From assembly GCA_002452855.1 (NCBI GenBank), contig DKFS01000025.1:1-32624 (forward strand): 32,624 bases of DNA. The letters run 5' to 3'. The number at the start of each line of letters is the position of its first letter. Within the stretch, counting starts at the first letter, position 1. The notes beneath the pieces were generated by a model. That model searched no databases, was not told the DNA's origin, and saw only the letters and a program-made list of their open reading frames with translations. The translations under genes and the position numbers were made by a program. This stretch comes from Sulfurospirillum sp. UBA6790. Lineage in GTDB: Bacteria > Campylobacterota > Campylobacteria > Campylobacterales > Sulfurospirillaceae. Below, one piece after another: positions 6,303 to 14,006 of the stretch.

Positions 6303-8993
6303 TTACAATGTCACAACATTTGTTGGGTCAGACGGTTGAGGCATCCACGGTTTAAACTCTTCAGGTTTTTCCCAAATACCTTTTGGGGCACCATCTGCTT
6401 TATAGATTTTGACACGATACCCTCGTATAGTATATGTACCAAAAATATCGTTATAAGGGCCAGATTCTCTAGAAAGAACATTGACATTCATCTCTTGCCA
6501 ACCGTGTGTTGGAGTATCCAACGTTTCTGGATTCCAAAATCGCTCCATATAAACCGTATCGGTTGGTATACCTTCGGTTACTCTGACTTTGGCTCGAATT
6601 TTACCTCTCGCAGATTCTATCCACGTCCAATCTCCTTGTGCAACACCGTATTTGATTGCTGCTTTTGGATTGACCCAAACTTCTGGCACAGGATAAATTT
6701 CTCTAAGATACGGAATATTACGCAATGTGCCATGATGATACATTGGTAAACGACCATTGGTCATAATGAGAGGATAGATTTTCCCTTCAGGGGTTTTGTC
6801 ATTTTCTGCAGGCTCTCGGTAATACAATAAAGGATCGTAGTCTTTCGATGCAGGAGGCAGGTCAAAAGGTGATAGAGGGCGTCCTGTACGACCTAACTTG
6901 ATGAAACACTCACCATAAACCTCGCATTTTTTTGATGGCGTTCCAAACCCTTTTTCTTTACCCGTTTTTGGATCAATGTCTAAATAACGATAGTAGCGTT
7001 TAAACTCATCAAATGGGATGTGCTCAAACGGAACTTTTTGAATATACTCTTTCCATGTCATGCCAAAAAATTTAGTCCATGCATCTAACTTTTCTTCATA
7101 TGTATTAAAGTAAGGTATCTCAGGAGCTGTTGCTTTTGGATCAAATGCCCGCTTACAATTCTCATGCCCCAATTCTCCGCATCGTTTCACAAGTTGTGAC
7201 CAGAAAAAGACTTCATTACATGTTTCCCACGTATGCGTAACTGCCCTTCGTGCAAACATTTTGTTAAAAGATTGCGTAACAAAATCTGATTCTAGCCATT
7301 CTGTCATTGGCAAGAGATAATCCGCATAAGCAGAGAAAGATGTCGGATAGAGAAAAGCATGCACAATTAAATCTAATTTTTGCATTCCTTCTACCCATTT
7401 AGCAGCATTTGCAACAACACCCATTTTATTGCCAGAACGCTCTATCCATGCATGAATGCCATAAGGCTTACGTGTGAGCATCGCTTCAAGTAAAGGTCCA
7501 GGTTGTGCTACCCACCACTGTAACATTCCCTTATGTTCAATACCCCCTAAGCGTTTTAAGAGTTGCTCTTTAGGTAGGAAATGATTCAAGCGCGTTGTAC
7601 GAAGCGCTCCGCCTGTGTCGCCTTTATAGCGTTGCAATATCGTACCGGGCTTTTCAACATTACCCATGATGATATCTAAAGTAGCACCACCCATCGCAGC
7701 TTCTGCTGAATTGATACCATGATCTACTGCAACACCTAATGCGATGCTTGAAGGAGTATCTTCCGCATACATTTTAATGGCGGTGATAATTTTACGCTCA
7801 TCCAACCCACATTCGGCAGCGGCTTTGGCAATCGTAAAAGGCTGAACACGTTCTCTTAGCAAAGTAAAACCGGTTTTATATTCTGTGCCACTGATCGTAT
7901 AAGTACCTTCTAGCGCAGGTTGAAGGGCATCATCCCATGGATATGTCAATCCTTTTGGCGTTTTTGTTTTTGTATCCCAAATGACATAAGTATCGGCGCG
8001 ACCACCTTCAATCAGTTCGTTTTCACGTAAAATCATCTTTGTTTTTGTATTGACTAAGAACGGTAAGTTTGTCCATTTCATCACAAAATCATTATCATAC
8101 AATTGATGCTCGATAATATAATTCACCCATGCCATCATCAAAGCGACATCTGTACCAGGACGAATCGGCAACCATACATCTGCTTTTGCGGCATCTGGGG
8201 TAAAACGAGGGTCGATAACCACTGTCTTGACACCTCTCGCACGAAGTTCAGCAATTGCTCTACCTGCTTGGGCAGGACCACTATAAGAAGGATCAGTTGC
8301 CCATAAAACTAAGGTCTTGATTTTTATCTCATTGTAAAAATACAGTTCTAATCCATTTGAATCTGCAAGGCTTGGATTTCCAGCAGGACCACCGCCATAC
8401 ATCATCCAGTAGATAGATTGTCTTGGCATATAACATTGAGAAGCGCCTGGCTCAAACCAGTTCGGCGATTCAAAAACATTGCAAAAGCGACATACACTAG
8501 GGAAATTGGGGTTACCACCACCACCAGTGCTACCCATGACAGCTTCTGCGCCATATTTTTCACGGATTTCCATCAATTTTTGAGCAATTTCGTCAATAGC
8601 TTCTTTCCATGAAATGCGTTTCCATTTATTTTCTCCGCGAGCTCCAATACGCTTCATAGGATACTTATTGCGGCTTGGATGGTATAATGCTTGAATGCCT
8701 GCCAATCCTTTTGCACATAAAGCACCTTTACTGCGTTCAAATTCTGGATCACCCTCTAATTTAATCACACGGCCATTTCTTACATGGGCTAATACACCAC
8801 AATCTGCCGTACAATTACGACAGTTTGTTCGGATAATTTCTGTTTTATCGGGTGTTTGCCCTAAAGAAGCGGCATTAGCACGAGGCACCAATCCATCCGA
8901 CCACGTACTGCTAAGTGCACCAAATGCACCGATAACAGCGGTTGTTTTTAAAAAATCTCTTCTCCCAAACGCTGTTTGTTCTTTTTGTTCCAT
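6303..8993 (-). CDS. Molybdopterin oxidoreductase catalytic subunit, DMSO-reductase superfamily with probable Cys Mo ligand
   Basis: This 896-residue protein has a Tat signal (FGRRDFLKT at residues 9-17, cleavage near AN-AA at 40). A [4Fe-4S] site follows: C58, C61, C65 and C93 (CRNCTADC and CAKG). C187 in EPGASQC aligns by position with the Mo-ligand Cys of Psr, Phs and Arr type enzymes, where DMSO reductases have Ser. Molybdopterin-binding stretches follow (VLWATDPSYSGPAQAGRA, VVIDPRFTPDAAKADVWLPIRPGTD) and a C-terminal dinucleotide domain (PLIMTNGRLPMYHHGTLRN, PEVWVNPKAA). It is periplasmic and acts with the B and anchor subunits. The AAGGAG site supports the start. Polysulfide, thiosulfate, tetrathionate, arsenate or organic substrates are all possible, and I do not assign one. 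The 896-residue length is larger than PsrA. Confidence 0.9.
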   Translation of the reverse strand: MEQKEQTAFGRRDFLKTTAVIGAFGALSSTWSDGLVPRANAASLGQTPDKTEIIRTNCRNCTADCGVLAHVRNGRVIKLEGDPEFERSKGALCAKGLAGIQALYHPSRNKYPMKRIGARGENKWKRISWKEAIDEIAQKLMEIREKYGAEAVMGSTGGGGNPNFPSVCRFCNVFESPNWFEPGASQCYMPRQSIYWMMYGGGPAGNPSLADSNGLELYFYNEIKIKTLVLWATDPSYSGPAQAGRAIAELRARGVKTVVIDPRFTPDAAKADVWLPIRPGTDVALMMAWVNYIIEHQLYDNDFVMKWTNLPFLVNTKTKMILRENELIEGGRADTYVIWDTKTKTPKGLTYPWDDALQPALEGTYTISGTEYKTGFTLLRERVQPFTIAKAAAECGLDERKIITAIKMYAEDTPSSIALGVAVDHGINSAEAAMGGATLDIIMGNVEKPGTILQRYKGDTGGALRTTRLNHFLPKEQLLKRLGGIEHKGMLQWWVAQPGPLLEAMLTRKPYGIHAWIERSGNKMGVVANAAKWVEGMQKLDLIVHAFLYPTSFSAYADYLLPMTEWLESDFVTQSFNKMFARRAVTHTWETCNEVFFWSQLVKRCGELGHENCKRAFDPKATAPEIPYFNTYEEKLDAWTKFFGMTWKEYIQKVPFEHIPFDEFKRYYRYLDIDPKTGKEKGFGTPSKKCEVYGECFIKLGRTGRPLSPFDLPPASKDYDPLLYYREPAENDKTPEGKIYPLIMTNGRLPMYHHGTLRNIPYLREIYPVPEVWVNPKAAIKYGVAQGDWTWIESARGKIRAKVRVTEGIPTDTVYMERFWNPETLDTPTHGWQEMNVNVLSRESGPYNDIFGTYTIRGYRVKIYKADGAPKGIWEKPEEFKPWMPQPSDPTNVVTL

Positions 8994-9243
8994 ACAATTC
9001 TCCTTCTTACGGCAAAAATCAGGAATGTAAATACACAGAAGATAATGCGCTTACTATGCATTCACGTGAATCAAAATTTTATTGATGGATAACAATAAAA
9101 TTCACCTAACCAACAAAAGTACCTTGACGTTAAGTCATCAAAAGTTTCAAATCTTGGTTATAAGGACGTATCTACTTGTTTAAGCCTTTTTGTTCAAAAG
9201 AGAATAAATTTATAGATATTTATGTTTTAATAAATCGATTTAT
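8994..9243 (-). promoter_or_regulatory. Long (about 250-base) leader of the molybdoenzyme operon
   Basis: If transcription starts near 9244, the mRNA carries an untranslated leader of about 250 bases. It contains a stable hairpin (arms 9093-9102 and 9075-9084, CAATAAAATT/AATTTTATTG, extended by GTG/CAC at 9066-9068 and 9103-9105). A perfect palindrome TTCACGTGAA (9061-9070) overlaps the hairpin base. The ribosome site lies at the end. No known riboswitch class is recognised. The leader may be regulatory RNA or simply space for operators. Confidence 0.4.
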
Positions 9244-9244
9244 T
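9229..9244. promoter_or_regulatory. Operator-like palindrome at the predicted start of the molybdoenzyme transcript
   Basis: AATAAATCGATTTATT is a perfect 16-base palindrome that covers positions +1 to +16 relative to the start inferred from the TATAAT box at 9251-9256. That location suits a repressor site. No binding protein is identified. Confidence 0.45.
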
Positions 9245-9250
9245 GTAGAA

Positions 9251-9283
9251 ATTATAAGCATATTTGCCACTATTTGTCAATAC
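9251..9283 (-). promoter_or_regulatory. Promoter of the molybdoenzyme operon with conserved upstream block
   Basis: On the minus strand there is TTGACA (9275-9280), an 18-base spacer and TATAAT (9251-9256). The plus-strand block TTGCCACTATTTGTCAATAC (9264-9283) is identical to one at 14019-14038 in the promoter of the neighbouring operon. Within it, TGACAA (9274-9279) and TGGCAA (9264-9269) form direct repeats one helical turn (10 bases) apart, the arrangement used by OmpR-type regulators. Confidence 0.72.
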
Positions 9284-9595
9284 AAAATATTTTATTATTT
9301 TATTCAATTTATACAAAGGCTGATGTGGTCGAACTTTTCATGGGAATAAAATTTTTTAAAAAGGGATAGTACAGGCTATCACGGTACAAAATTTAGTAAG
9401 TTTTTTAGAAAAACGTAGAGATTAAAGTGTTGTTTTTGTTTTATTTGATGACGAAAAAAATTAAAATACTAACTTATAAATGAAGTTTCTTTGTACATCG
9501 TATATAAAATAAAGTTGAGTTTTGATATGATGTGAATAAGAAAAAATTCCGTGATTACGTTGATTTAAAATATCATTTTGGGTTAGAATATAAAG
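9284..9595. other. AT-rich intergenic stretch upstream of the orphan HTH gene
   Basis: I see no convincing gene in these 312 bases. They hold a small hairpin GATAG-N6-CTATC (9365-9380) and TGACGAAAAAAATTAAA (9449-9465), a 17-base exact copy of 9861-9877 inside the 3' end of the orfA-like gene. In one frame the upstream copy reads TKKIKIL against TKKIKEL, so this may be the decayed tail of an older orfA copy. No typical insertion-sequence end is visible. Confidence 0.5.
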
Positions 9596-9892
9596 ATGGC
9601 ACGAAAACGTTCGACTTTCACTCCTGATTTTAAAATGCTAGTTGTTCTTGAGGCGTTTCAAACGCAGCTTACATTACAACAATTGGCAGACAAACATCAA
9701 ATTTCAGTCAAAAACATTATGAATTGGAAGCAACAATTTTTAAACAACGCACACCTTGCCTTCCAAAACACACCTACAAAAGAGACGCTTGAAATACTCA
9801 AAAAAGAAAATTTGGAATTGGAAAGAAAACTTACTCAAGCCACTGAAGAAAAAAGTTTTGTGACGAAAAAAATTAAAGAATTAAAGCTTTAA
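9596..9892 (+). CDS. Orphan IS3-family OrfA-like HTH protein (transposase_8/Tnp_1 type)
   Basis: The 98-residue protein has an N-terminal helix-turn-helix typical of IS3/IS911 OrfA: SFSPEF-like start TFTPDFKMLVVLEAF, then LTLQQLADKHQISVKNIMNWKQQFLNNA. A leucine-zipper-like coiled coil follows (residues 58-98, LEILKKENLELERKL). It resembles the protein at 14315 closely (MAR...F-P-FKM-VVLE-FQ, QFL-NAHLAF). No OrfB reading frame follows and no terminal inverted repeats were found. It lies divergent from the molybdoenzyme promoter. It is either an insertion-sequence relic or a DNA-binding protein retained for regulation. No clear Shine-Dalgarno is visible; TAGAAT just upstream could be a -10 box. 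Confidence 0.75.
   Translation: MARKRSTFTPDFKMLVVLEAFQTQLTLQQLADKHQISVKNIMNWKQQFLNNAHLAFQNTPTKETLEILKKENLELERKLTQATEEKSFVTKKIKELKL
9861..9877 (+). repeat. 17-base direct repeat, second copy
   Basis: TGACGAAAAAAATTAAA occurs here, inside the 3' end of the orfA-like gene, and at 9449-9465, 412 bases upstream. The A7 run recalls the frameshift-prone junction of IS3 elements, but no OrfB follows. Confidence 0.6.
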
Positions 9893-9972
9893 TATTTTTG
9901 ATTTCTTAAGAACGATTTTAGTGAGAGTTCTGTTCTGTTTTGTACTTTGTTACCTTCTGCTTATTCATAAAA

Positions 9973-11019
9973 TCATGTTCTATAAATAACAACATTTGTC
10001 TGCATTTTTTCTGGATTAACACGAAAATCATTTTGAAATAAAATGTTTACATTGTTTTCAATAATATCAAAGAGTGTTTTGTTCTCTTGGGAGATTGCAT
10101 GTGCAAAACAGACATCTTCACATAAATGGCATTCAATGCATAAAGAAGGATCACACAAAATACCAAATGAAGTTTTTTGCAGCAATGATAATGCCCCCGA
10201 TGGACATACATGTGTGCAAATGGAACACTGCTGGCAATCATCAGCATTAATGATTGGCTTAGTGCCAATAATGGTCGATAATAAACTCTCTTTTTTTGAG
10301 AAAAGCGTCTTTAACATCGTAAGGTAACGTTGATGTTTTGTATATACGTATGGTTGTGTAGTCAAATGATGATAATGATGCAATGCTTTATCGGCACGAA
10401 GTACGGTTTTATCTTGTGTGTCCGATTCTTTGCCTAACAATTTGAGTAAAAATCTTCGTCTGATTTTTCCTTGTCTGTTCTGCTCATTTTGGCGATCTTC
10501 ACGAGAAGCGATAGACTGTTTTTGTTGATTTAGGTGAACTTTAATCGGTAAATTTGCACGTGAGCAAAGCATTGTAACCGCATTGATGGTTGTTTCAATC
10601 AGTGATTGTGATAATGACAAAGAGCACGTTGTGCATTCACCATGAACGATATGAATATCTTGTTTCGTTGTTAGCGCCGTATATAACAGCATTGATTTAT
10701 CTAATCTAGCAAGGCAGGGTAATGCAATAGCTGCATTGTCAAGCGTTTGAATGTTTTTACATGTAAAAATAATTTTTTCATTTTGAGAGCTTCGAGATTG
10801 GATAGATGCCATAATCGTTTCATCCAAAAGTGTTTGGCTTTCAAAAGCATCCGTAGGACATACTTGCATGCATGCACCGCACTCTAAACATTTAAGCGTA
10901 TCGATACATGGAATGCTCGTGAAAAAATTAAGCGCATGAGAAGGGCATACGGTTTGGCACTTCTCACACGTTGATTTTTGATGAATCGTTTTTAAACAAC
11001 GCTCTACATGTAACATCAT
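9973..11019 (-). CDS. Long multi-cluster ferredoxin-type iron-sulfur protein
   Basis: This protein of about 348 residues has two separated ferredoxin regions. The N-terminal one has CEKCQTVCP and CLECGACMQVCP; the C-terminal one has CQQCSICTHVCP and CIECHLCEDVC. Between them lies a domain with ALPCLARLDKSMLLYTAL and HGECTTCSLSL, which resembles the small MvhD-like or heterodisulfide-reductase-associated modules that carry extra cysteines. A basic linker (GKIRRRFLLKLLG) follows. There is no signal peptide, so it is probably cytoplasmic. An in-frame GTG lies at 11028, but GGTGGGAG stands correctly before the ATG at 11019. It is the last gene of the NapGH/TorD operon and could pass electrons to NapG/NapH-like proteins or serve cofactor assembly. 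I do not recognise a named family for the whole protein. Confidence 0.75.
   Translation of the reverse strand: MMLHVERCLKTIHQKSTCEKCQTVCPSHALNFFTSIPCIDTLKCLECGACMQVCPTDAFESQTLLDETIMASIQSRSSQNEKIIFTCKNIQTLDNAAIALPCLARLDKSMLLYTALTTKQDIHIVHGECTTCSLSLSQSLIETTINAVTMLCSRANLPIKVHLNQQKQSIASREDRQNEQNRQGKIRRRFLLKLLGKESDTQDKTVLRADKALHHYHHLTTQPYVYTKHQRYLTMLKTLFSKKESLLSTIIGTKPIINADDCQQCSICTHVCPSGALSLLQKTSFGILCDPSLCIECHLCEDVCFAHAISQENKTLFDIIENNVNILFQNDFRVNPEKMQTNVVIYRT
10757..10766. repeat. TTACATGTAA palindrome, copy 2 (inside the long ferredoxin gene)
   Basis: This is the only intragenic copy not read as Leu-His-Val. On the coding (minus) strand it reads TTT ACA TGT AAA, Phe-Thr-Cys-Lys. Confidence 0.9.
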
Positions 11020-11041
11020 CTCTCCCACCTATTGCGCATCT

Positions 11042-11920
11042 CTAAGCATCTTTAGACTTTTTTTTAAAAAAGGAAAAGGAAATTGCATGCATTGGGCAAG
11101 CATCTGAACAATCCATGCATTTGGTACATCGCGATACGATACTTGGCGTTAAAGGCCGGTGTAAATTAATGTCTTCATGGCATACCGTTTGACAAATTTT
11201 ACAATCAGCACCTTTGGTTGTTTGAAGACAACTTTGTTGATCAATTTTTGGTTTAAAAAAAACATTAGCACGACTCATTAACGAGATCAAAGCGCCTAAA
11301 GGGCAAAATTTTCTACAGGAATATCGAAATAAAGCAAGCTCCAATATCAATAAAGCAGGAAAGATTGCCAAGGACCATGTCGGTTCATTAAATTGAATCA
11401 ATCTCCAAAAACTCACGATGACAGCAAACGTGAGTCCAATAGGACATATTAAACAAAATACTGGAAATCCAAACAAGAAAGTTGAACCAAGCGCCCCGCC
11501 TAAAACATAATAGCTGGTATCGATGGTTTTTTTTGTTTGTGATACTGTTTGTATCTCTTGTGCCGCAACAGTGTTTGTCTCAACAATTTTTTCCCCCGGT
11601 AAAACGGGTGTAGCGACGGATGTTTTTTTAGGAAACCATTTTCTAAACAGCGGTACAGGACATACCCAAGCACAAAAAATACGTCCAAAAATGATAGATA
11701 TTACCAAGAAAACAGCCAATGAGATAAATACCGCAGGCACAAATGTTTTACTAGCGAGGAAGGTTTCAACAGAACCTAAAGGGCAAATGGCTGTAATGGT
11801 TTTATATCCGAATGCACTGAGTGTCCCTGTGCCTGAATGAAATAAAAGTCCAAAAACAACAAGTGCAACAAAAAAAAGAATCGTATAGGTACGTAACGAT
11901 GAAAATTTAAACTGATTCAT
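11042..11920 (-). CDS. NapH-like membrane iron-sulfur protein (quinol dehydrogenase type)
   Basis: The 292-residue protein has four or five membrane helices and the NapH-type CX3CP motifs on the cytoplasmic side: CAWVCPVPLFRKW (about residue 88), CLICPIGL (about 157) and CRKFCPLGAL (about 205). The first loop contains ICPLGSVE. Two [4Fe-4S] sites follow at the C terminus: CLQTTKGADCKICQTVC and CTKCMDCSDACP. NapH and NapG together take electrons from menaquinol and pass them to periplasmic reductases. It starts 2 bases after the napG-like stop. A variable loop at about residues 100-130 (KKTSVATPVLPGEKI) is specific to this protein. Its partner is probably the neighbouring molybdoenzyme rather than Nap, because no nap genes are present. 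Confidence 0.88.
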   Translation of the reverse strand: MNQFKFSSLRTYTILFFVALVVFGLLFHSGTGTLSAFGYKTITAICPLGSVETFLASKTFVPAVFISLAVFLVISIIFGRIFCAWVCPVPLFRKWFPKKTSVATPVLPGEKIVETNTVAAQEIQTVSQTKKTIDTSYYVLGGALGSTFLFGFPVFCLICPIGLTFAVIVSFWRLIQFNEPTWSLAIFPALLILELALFRYSCRKFCPLGALISLMSRANVFFKPKIDQQSCLQTTKGADCKICQTVCHEDINLHRPLTPSIVSRCTKCMDCSDACPMHAISFSFFKKKSKDA

Positions 11921-11922
11921 GG

Positions 11923-12549
11923 CTAAACTTCTTTATGAGAGATGGGTTTGATCTCGACACCGCGTACTTTTCCACCAACGTAAGAACGAAGTATCAGTGC
12001 TGGACAAATATTTTCACATACACCGCAACCATTACATTTTTCAGAATCAATGATTGGTCTTTTTTGAGCGTCTAAGGTGATGGCTTTATACGGACAAGCC
12101 GTGTAACACAGTGTACAAGCACCAAAATTAAGGGCTATACATACATCCGTCAATTCAGCTATTCCTATCTTAACGCTCTTTTTATCGAATGGCTTTAGCG
12201 CATCAGTAGGGCATACTTCCACGCATTTGTTGCAAAAATCACAGCTTCCCAGGTGAAATTTCATAATAGGGGTACGAGCTTGAACAAATCCTTCTTCAAT
12301 GGAAGCAATACCAATCGCAGAAGTGTGACAAGCACTTCTGCATCGATCGCATTTAATACAATTGGCTAAAAAAGAGGCTTCATCCTGCCCACCAGGTGGT
12401 CTTAATAATGCTTTTTTTGTTTCAGCTTCTCCAGCAATACCCAACCCAAACATCAAGGCAATGCCTGCACTTGCTGCTACAAATTTGCGTCTTTGAACAT
12501 TGGTCCTTCGTACGTTATTAGCTTGATGTAATAATGATTCGTTTTGCAT
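11923..12549 (-). CDS. NapG-like periplasmic ferredoxin with Tat signal
   Basis: The 208-residue protein starts with a Tat signal (VQRRKFVAASAGIALMFGLG). Four cysteine groups follow for [4Fe-4S] clusters: CIKCDRCRSACH, CDFCNKCVEVCP, the partial group CTLCYTACPYKA preceded by CIALNFGAC, and CNGCGVCENICP. This is the NapG/MauM arrangement, an extracytoplasmic partner of the NapH-like protein encoded next. The start context is weak (AAAG before ATG), but the Tat motif requires roughly this start. The gap from the TorD-like gene is 15 bases. Confidence 0.88.
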   Translation of the reverse strand: MQNESLLHQANNVRRTNVQRRKFVAASAGIALMFGLGIAGEAETKKALLRPPGGQDEASFLANCIKCDRCRSACHTSAIGIASIEEGFVQARTPIMKFHLGSCDFCNKCVEVCPTDALKPFDKKSVKIGIAELTDVCIALNFGACTLCYTACPYKAITLDAQKRPIIDSEKCNGCGVCENICPALILRSYVGGKVRGVEIKPISHKEV

Positions 12550-12564
12550 GATCTTTGCTTTTGG

Positions 12565-13311
12565 CTAAGAAAGAGTGTCGCTAGAAACGGCTTCTTGTGC
12601 AATATATTCTGCATGGGCTTCCGCTTTGCGACCACTGATAAGAATCGTTGTTGTTAAATAGTGCAATATCTCTTGATCGAGTGTTAAATAACCGTTGGTC
12701 ATTTTGGCAATGGCTAAATAAAAATCAGAGCTTGCACATCGAGCGACATCATTACAGAAAGAGGGCACCCAGTTTAAGAGATGTTCTTTCAAAAAGGTGG
12801 TTTGCGTGTCAATGAATTTTGCAGCTTTTGAATAATCTTCTTCGTGCAAAGCTTGCTTACATTCATTGCATAAATATGCCATGAATTCTAATTCGAGCCC
12901 CAGTTGATCTTCTGGCATATTTAAACTTTCATCTCTATCAAGTCCAAAATGTCGGTACATAGCGAGTACCTTATCTCGAGCCTCTTGCATAACTAAATGC
13001 TCCGTACTGGTATAAACAGATTCATAAGGATAAGCTGCCTCAGTATTTTCAAGTGTACCAGCACCTAAAAATACTCGCGCATAATCAACAGCAAGGTCCG
13101 TTATGGGGTCTAAGTGTTGTTTTTGAAAAAATGCTTCAAAGCGTTTGTACCCTTCAGCGAGTTCCTGATCTTCACATTCTGTAAAAAAACGCATTTGAGA
13201 AAGTTGTTCGTAAAAAGTTGCGTCAATCTCTTCTTTATAGATTTTTCCTAATAACCGATACATGTAAGCTCTGTTTTCCATCAATAAGATGTTTTCACTC
13301 ATAAGTCCCAT
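12565..13311 (-). CDS. TorD/DmsD-family molybdoenzyme chaperone
   Basis: The 248-residue, all-helical protein carries the TorD-family signatures DYARVFLGAGT, AAYPYESVY and a second-half LGLELEFMAYLCNECKQAL followed by FLKEHLLNWVP. Such chaperones bind the Tat signal of DMSO-reductase-type catalytic subunits and hold them for Moco insertion before export. The only Tat-bearing molybdoenzyme in the window is the one at 6303-8993, the likely client although it is in a separate transcript. An AAGGAT site precedes ATG 13311; an internal ATG three codons later is less well placed. Confidence 0.88.
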   Translation of the reverse strand: MGLMSENILLMENRAYMYRLLGKIYKEEIDATFYEQLSQMRFFTECEDQELAEGYKRFEAFFQKQHLDPITDLAVDYARVFLGAGTLENTEAAYPYESVYTSTEHLVMQEARDKVLAMYRHFGLDRDESLNMPEDQLGLELEFMAYLCNECKQALHEEDYSKAAKFIDTQTTFLKEHLLNWVPSFCNDVARCASSDFYLAIAKMTNGYLTLDQEILHYLTTTILISGRKAEAHAEYIAQEAVSSDTLS

Positions 13312-13345
13312 TTTCTATCCTTTTGTGATATGTTTATTTTTGCAT

Positions 13346-13912
13346 TTATACAAGTTTTGATATAGCCGTAGATGTTGTTACCCAATGAAGGTTCCACTCC
13401 AACCCACCGGCTGATTCTAAAGCGTCAATAAAATACGATGGATAAATCTTTGGGCTTTCCAAAAGAGGGTTACCCATCAAATGTTTTTCAATGTCGATTC
13501 GTGATTTTGGATTTTTACATAATGACAGGATGTCTAAGTATACTGATTTATATTCAGGCTCTGTCGTAAATAACGCTTCTATCTTGTCGTCACGTTGTTC
13601 TTGTTCAAGTGCAATCAATCCTTCCAGCGTTGTTTGATACTGAGTTTCGTCGTTAGAAGTTGGATGCACAGCTAATATTGCTTGACATTTTATAAGCCAC
13701 GTTAAAAGAATTTGAGGTGTTTGTAGCGGAACCTTCATCTCAGGATACGCTAAAACAGCCGATTCTACCTCCATAAGCTTTTTGGGATTTTTACACAAAG
13801 AGAGCATTTTATACAGTATGGCTCTAAACGCAGGTTCACTTTCTATTCGCTTCTGAATAAGCGCTACTATTTCATCCGTAGATAGTTGTATGTCATCGTG
13901 TGTTTCTCGCAT
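13346..13912 (-). CDS. Unrecognised protein made of two repeats, first gene of the NapGH/TorD operon
   Basis: The 188-residue soluble protein contains an internal duplication. Residues about 26-80 have EPAFRAILYKMLSLCKNPKK, a following acidic helix and P-x3-P-x-TPQILLTWLIKCQAI. Residues about 117-175 have EPEYKSVYLDILSLCKNPKS, a similar acidic helix, then YPSYFIDALESAGGLEW. The shared core is LSLCKNPK with a Cys in each copy. Each unit looks like a small helical, winged-helix-like domain. It is the promoter-proximal gene of the operon, 34 bases ahead of the TorD-like gene, with an AAAGGA site. I cannot name its function; a cytoplasmic maturation or regulatory role is inferred from position. 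Confidence 0.7.
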   Translation of the reverse strand: MRETHDDIQLSTDEIVALIQKRIESEPAFRAILYKMLSLCKNPKKLMEVESAVLAYPEMKVPLQTPQILLTWLIKCQAILAVHPTSNDETQYQTTLEGLIALEQEQRDDKIEALFTTEPEYKSVYLDILSLCKNPKSRIDIEKHLMGNPLLESPKIYPSYFIDALESAGGLEWNLHWVTTSTAISKLV

Positions 13913-13934
13913 GATTTTTCCTTTCTATGAAACT

Positions 13935-13944
13935 TTACATGTAA
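13935..13944. repeat. TTACATGTAA palindrome, copy 3 (5' leader)
   Basis: This copy lies in the leader of the NapGH/TorD operon, 23 bases before its first start codon, between the dyad at 13963-13984 and the ribosome site. Confidence 0.9.
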
Positions 13945-13962
13945 AAATTAAAATTGAATAAA

Positions 13963-13984
13963 TTAAAACAGATAAACTGTTTAA
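13963..13984. promoter_or_regulatory. Operator-like dyad downstream of the NapGH/TorD promoter
   Basis: TTAAAACAG (13963-13971) and CTGTTTAA (13977-13984) form an imperfect dyad about 16 to 37 bases inside the predicted transcript. This dyad is unlike the one in the molybdoenzyme leader. Confidence 0.35.
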
Positions 13985-14006
13985 TTATATAAGTTTAATT
14001 TTTACA

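Noticed and set aside
6303..8993. Naming the catalytic subunit PsrA, PhsA or DmsA
   Set aside because: The Cys ligand argues against DMSO reductase, the anchor is DmsC-type rather than PsrC/NrfD, and length differs from PsrA. No substrate-specific signature is recognised.
8994..9244. A molybdenum-cofactor riboswitch in the long leader
   Set aside because: One hairpin and a palindrome are present, but I could not match the conserved multi-stem consensus.
9909..9931. AGAAC and GTTCT as a terminator for the orfA-like gene
   Set aside because: The stem is only 5 bases with a 13-base loop and only weak T-richness after it.
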